This document shows, piece after piece, positions 61,366 to 64,000 of a stretch of 64,000 nucleotides of DNA. The DNA lies in the NCBI GenBank assembly GCA_039881145.1, contig JAYKKI010000090.1:4685501-4749500 (forward strand), given 5' to 3'. The notes beneath the pieces are model-generated. The model had not been told where the DNA came from. It was given only the letters and a program-made list of their open reading frames with translations, and did no database searches. The stretch comes from Druceiella hillmani. Its lineage: Eukaryota > Arthropoda > Insecta > Lepidoptera > Hepialidae. Numbering within the stretch: the stretch's first letter is position 1; every line of letters begins with the position of its first letter. The position numbers and the translations under genes were made by a program.

Positions 61366-62388
61366 GTGCTAAATATTTTGGTACTTACATAGGTTTTGCT
61401 AGTGGTTTATTATGAAAGTCTTGATTGAAGCAGTGTTATTTTACCCAAATTATTTTTTGGAATATTCATGTTATATTTACATACATTTACTGTTAATACG
61501 GAAGTTAAGCACAGTATCTTGTTATTAATAATTAAATCTATGAAATAGAAAGGTCGCAAAGATGTTTATTTTATTTTAAATACATTTTTACACAAAAACG
61601 GACTAACATTAAATAAGAATAGAGATTGTCTATTAAAAATAATATTTTCAATATAATATAAACATTTACTTAGTTTGTGGAAATATTTTGCATTTACAAA
61701 ACTGATTATGAACTTACATTTATATACTTACTAGGGATGGAGTATTGACACACTTTTTATTATTGTCGTATTAATGCGAAGTAAATGAATTATCTCGAGC
61801 AATGAATAGGAATTTATGTACTTCGAAAACATATTAAATATTTTTTTAATATTTATCTTGGTATAGGTGACACTGAAGACCTATTATTTACAATAAGTTC
61901 CTTAAACTTTTAGTACAAACCACTTAAATTCAATATTTTTTAAAGTTGATGTTTTTTCTACTCCTTTGCTGTTTTAAGGATGCGATTATGAGTTGTTTTG
62001 TAGTTTACGATAGATAAATAGTTAGTATTGTCTTTAATTTGAATTAACGTATGTTTTTATATTATTACGTGTACAGTAAACTTTTGTACGTTTAATGCTT
62101 GCACATGTCCAGCCCTTCGGAGTAACTTGTAAGTTGGACATGTGGTTTATTTTATAAATATTACATTTTGTACAAAATTAACATTTCACAAGGACTTTCC
62201 TCTTGATAAATATTTGTTATATTTTCGCCTTGACATGATATTTGAATCGTATAACAAAATGTAGGGGACTTAATAGCTGATGTAATTCTTACGAATTATT
62301 TTATTAGCGTGGTGCGATTCAAGTTAAGTGTAAACTTATTGGAAAACTGTATGAAAACCTTATATTACATAAACATATATTTATGTGA

Positions 62389-62395
<7 letters not shown>
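61366..62395. other. AT-rich non-coding DNA
   Basis: I see no gene or element; a small dyad CACATGTCCA...TGGACATGTG (about 62103-62142) is the only notable structure. Confidence 0.5.
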
Positions 62396-62397
<2 letters not shown>

Positions 62398-62444
<47 letters not shown>

Positions 62445-62470
62445 TATACATTTATATATGTATATATACA

Positions 62471-62516
<46 letters not shown>

Positions 62517-62520
62517 CATA
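62398..62520. repeat. (TA)n(CA)n(TA)n compound microsatellite
   Basis: About 21 TA units, a TTCATATACATTTATATATG interruption, about 18 CA units, then a short TA run. Frames on both strands here are artefacts of the repeat. Confidence 0.95.
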
Positions 62521-62945
62521 TGTCATTTGATAAAACAGTAGTCAGTTCTTTACATAATGGATGGGAATTTCCCATGTTTTTAAGACCCAAGAAATCCTTA
62601 GGAATATTCTTGTATGTGACGTGTCAGGATCCGTGACTTTATGCAGTTGCTCGACCGTATACCTATTGTGATATATCCTTACTAATCTTCATTTATGTGT
62701 CACTTTGGCCCTGACAAACACACACGTATATATACGCATACACATGTATTCAGGTTAACATAAGTACCATTTTCATATTGCTGCATAGGTATATTATTAG
62801 TCATTTATATATGACTGAGGCCAAATATAAAATAAAACATCATTCGTTCCCATACACACCAACCTTTTCAATTACATTCATAATTTGGATTCGATATGTT
62901 TAATTCATTCATTGATTAGAGACTCTTGATCCTACACCCACGCAG
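62521..62945. other. non-coding DNA
   Basis: I see nothing recognisable between the microsatellite and the LINE 3' end. Confidence 0.45.
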
Positions 62946-62949
62946 CATC

Positions 62950-63790
62950 TAGCTTGTAAACATCCTTTTAATAGTCGTTAACCGTTACGTCATCTATCTC
63001 CGGTATTTGATTAGTCCATTGTATAATTTTGGGGTGTAAAATGTGTATTAGTTTCACGTGGTAGCAATCTGCATGTGTATCTAGTTCTTGTATTGTAGAT
63101 ATGTTGACCAGTATTATATAATCGTTGTTCGACTTTGTTCTTATAGTGTTTCTTCATTAATTGTTTAATGTACATTTGTCAAAGGTCAAGAATTGTAAAC
63201 TCTGCATACACGAAGTTTGACAAATATCTTCTTGTTTTTTTTTCATACTTACTCGTTGCTCAATTGTTGCAGTTCATCTCTACGCAATAATTGCAGTTTC
63301 ATAACTAATTTTGTTCCTCCAACCCAATCAATTTGTCCGTAGTAGATAAACATTTTTCCAGTGCATAAAGAATGATTTTAATATTACATGATCTAAAATA
63401 TTTGGTATATTTTAAAAAATATGTATCCGTTTTAGTAATTTTGTAGTTATTTTTCCAATATGTTTGTGCCGTTGTATTGGACAACATATTTAGCCAAGTA
63501 CTTGATATTTATTATAATTTCTAAATTTGGACACTGACATTTTTCTCAATGAAAAACTCGTATATTTTGTTCTATGTCCATTGTTTGCTTTTGAAAAGTT
63601 CCGTTTCATTCTTAATCGTAAATCTGTCGCAGTTATTGTAACGAAATAAGAAGACTGTTATATCTGTTAAAAACAGTTAAGAGTAATTTCGGTCCAATTG
63701 TACCTCTTTGTGGGATACTGTAAGAAATGTGTTCTGCCCGTGATAAAGCCCACTAATCATAATCTCATGCGCTTGGTCACGTACACCTTC
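62950..63790 (-). pseudogene. LINE reverse transcriptase and C-terminus, copy 2 (inverted)
   Basis: The reverse complement aligns base by base with 25690-26600 on the plus strand. Shared blocks include AGAATGAAACGGAACTTTTC, ATCAAGTACTTGGCTAAATA, ATCTACTACGGACAAATTGA, ACGATTATATAATACTGGTC and TTTACAAGC at the 3' end (about 62952-62960). Peptides match too: KIILYALEKCLSTTDKLIGL here against RIILYAQVKLLSTTDILIGL in copy 1. The 'GiPQG' region survives as SIPQRGTIGP after a frame change, and the FADD motif is not readable. It is dead and, over the catalytic part, more decayed than copy 1. Confidence 0.88.
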
Positions 63791-63799
63791 AATTATAAA

Positions 63800-64000
63800 A
63801 GTTGTTCAAAAGTAATTTTGAAGAAAGTTAACGTAAAATAAAAGTTAAATATGTTGGGAGCAGGGAGAAGGGGCAAGAAAATTTGGACAAAACGGAGACC
63901 GTGGACAAACACCGAGAATGAAGAAAAAGCTTTTAGACAGAAAGTGTATCATAAAAATACGTATATCTCTATTATCTATTGAAGAAATTAATAGGCTCTT
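63800..64000. other. unassigned end of window
   Basis: Purine-rich on the plus strand (GGGAGCAGGGAGAAGGGGCA). On the minus strand it lies upstream of LINE copy 2 and may be part of the element, but I see no reverse-transcriptase motif in it. Confidence 0.3.

Noticed and set aside
1..64000. CRISPR arrays, bacterial operons or prophage
   Set aside because: No evenly spaced direct repeats with unique spacers, no ribosome-binding-site spacing and no long open frames; the sequence is clearly eukaryotic.

Overview
This is a strongly AT-rich (about 70% or more by eye) animal nuclear window, very probably from an insect. The evidence is the mix of decayed transposable elements: a piggyBac transposase, a mariner transposase, a Helitron protein piece and Helitron-type 3' end, several non-LTR reverse transcriptases, and a dispersed repeat ending in a motif like 'aaccgacttcaaaaaagg' that I know from moth and other insect genomes. 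Lepidoptera or a related order is my best guess, held loosely. Long (TA)n and (CA)n microsatellites are scattered throughout. No open reading frame exceeds about 115 codons. I recognise no intact cellular gene, no rRNA, no convincing tRNA and no CRISPR, so this is intergenic DNA or the inside of a very large intron.

Layout. 0-20 kb is mostly unique AT-rich DNA with microsatellites, a few GC-richer islands (3.3, 4.75, 11.3, 13.7, 17.4 kb), a near-perfect hairpin (16.76 kb) and a fold-back MITE (18.75 kb). 20.5-20.76 kb is a CpG-rich island with a YY1/Pho-like motif. 21.3-27.35 kb is a transposon graveyard: a dispersed insect repeat, a degenerate ~105-bp tandem array, an antisense LINE reverse transcriptase, an antisense RTE-like C-terminal region, a sense LINE reverse transcriptase, and a piggyBac C-terminal half that still has its zinc-finger remnant and its 3' TTAA-flanked terminus. 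29.2 kb has another LINE C-terminus. 31.4, 52.6 and 61.2 kb carry three copies of one CpG-rich element. 36.8-37.3 kb is a Helitron coding remnant, 39.6-39.9 kb a mariner DNA-binding-domain remnant, 44.4 and 47.4 kb are fold-back elements. 49.5-51.35 kb holds GC-richer islands, one a candidate exon. 53.4-59.85 kb is a dense repeat cluster with a Helitron-type end, a degenerate segmental duplication, an ~866-bp element with ~180-bp terminal inverted repeats and a 130-bp tandem array. 60.34-60.95 kb is a LINE C-terminus abutting a 97-bp near-perfect hairpin. 62.95-63.79 kb is a second, inverted copy of the LINE found at 25.6-26.6 kb.

No group of genes works together here: every recognisable coding sequence is a broken mobile-element relic. 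The most unusual structures are the 60.34-kb hairpin, whose only two mismatches become G.U pairs in plus-strand RNA, and the CpG-rich three-copy element. All calls come from reading and translating the sequence by eye; no database search was possible.
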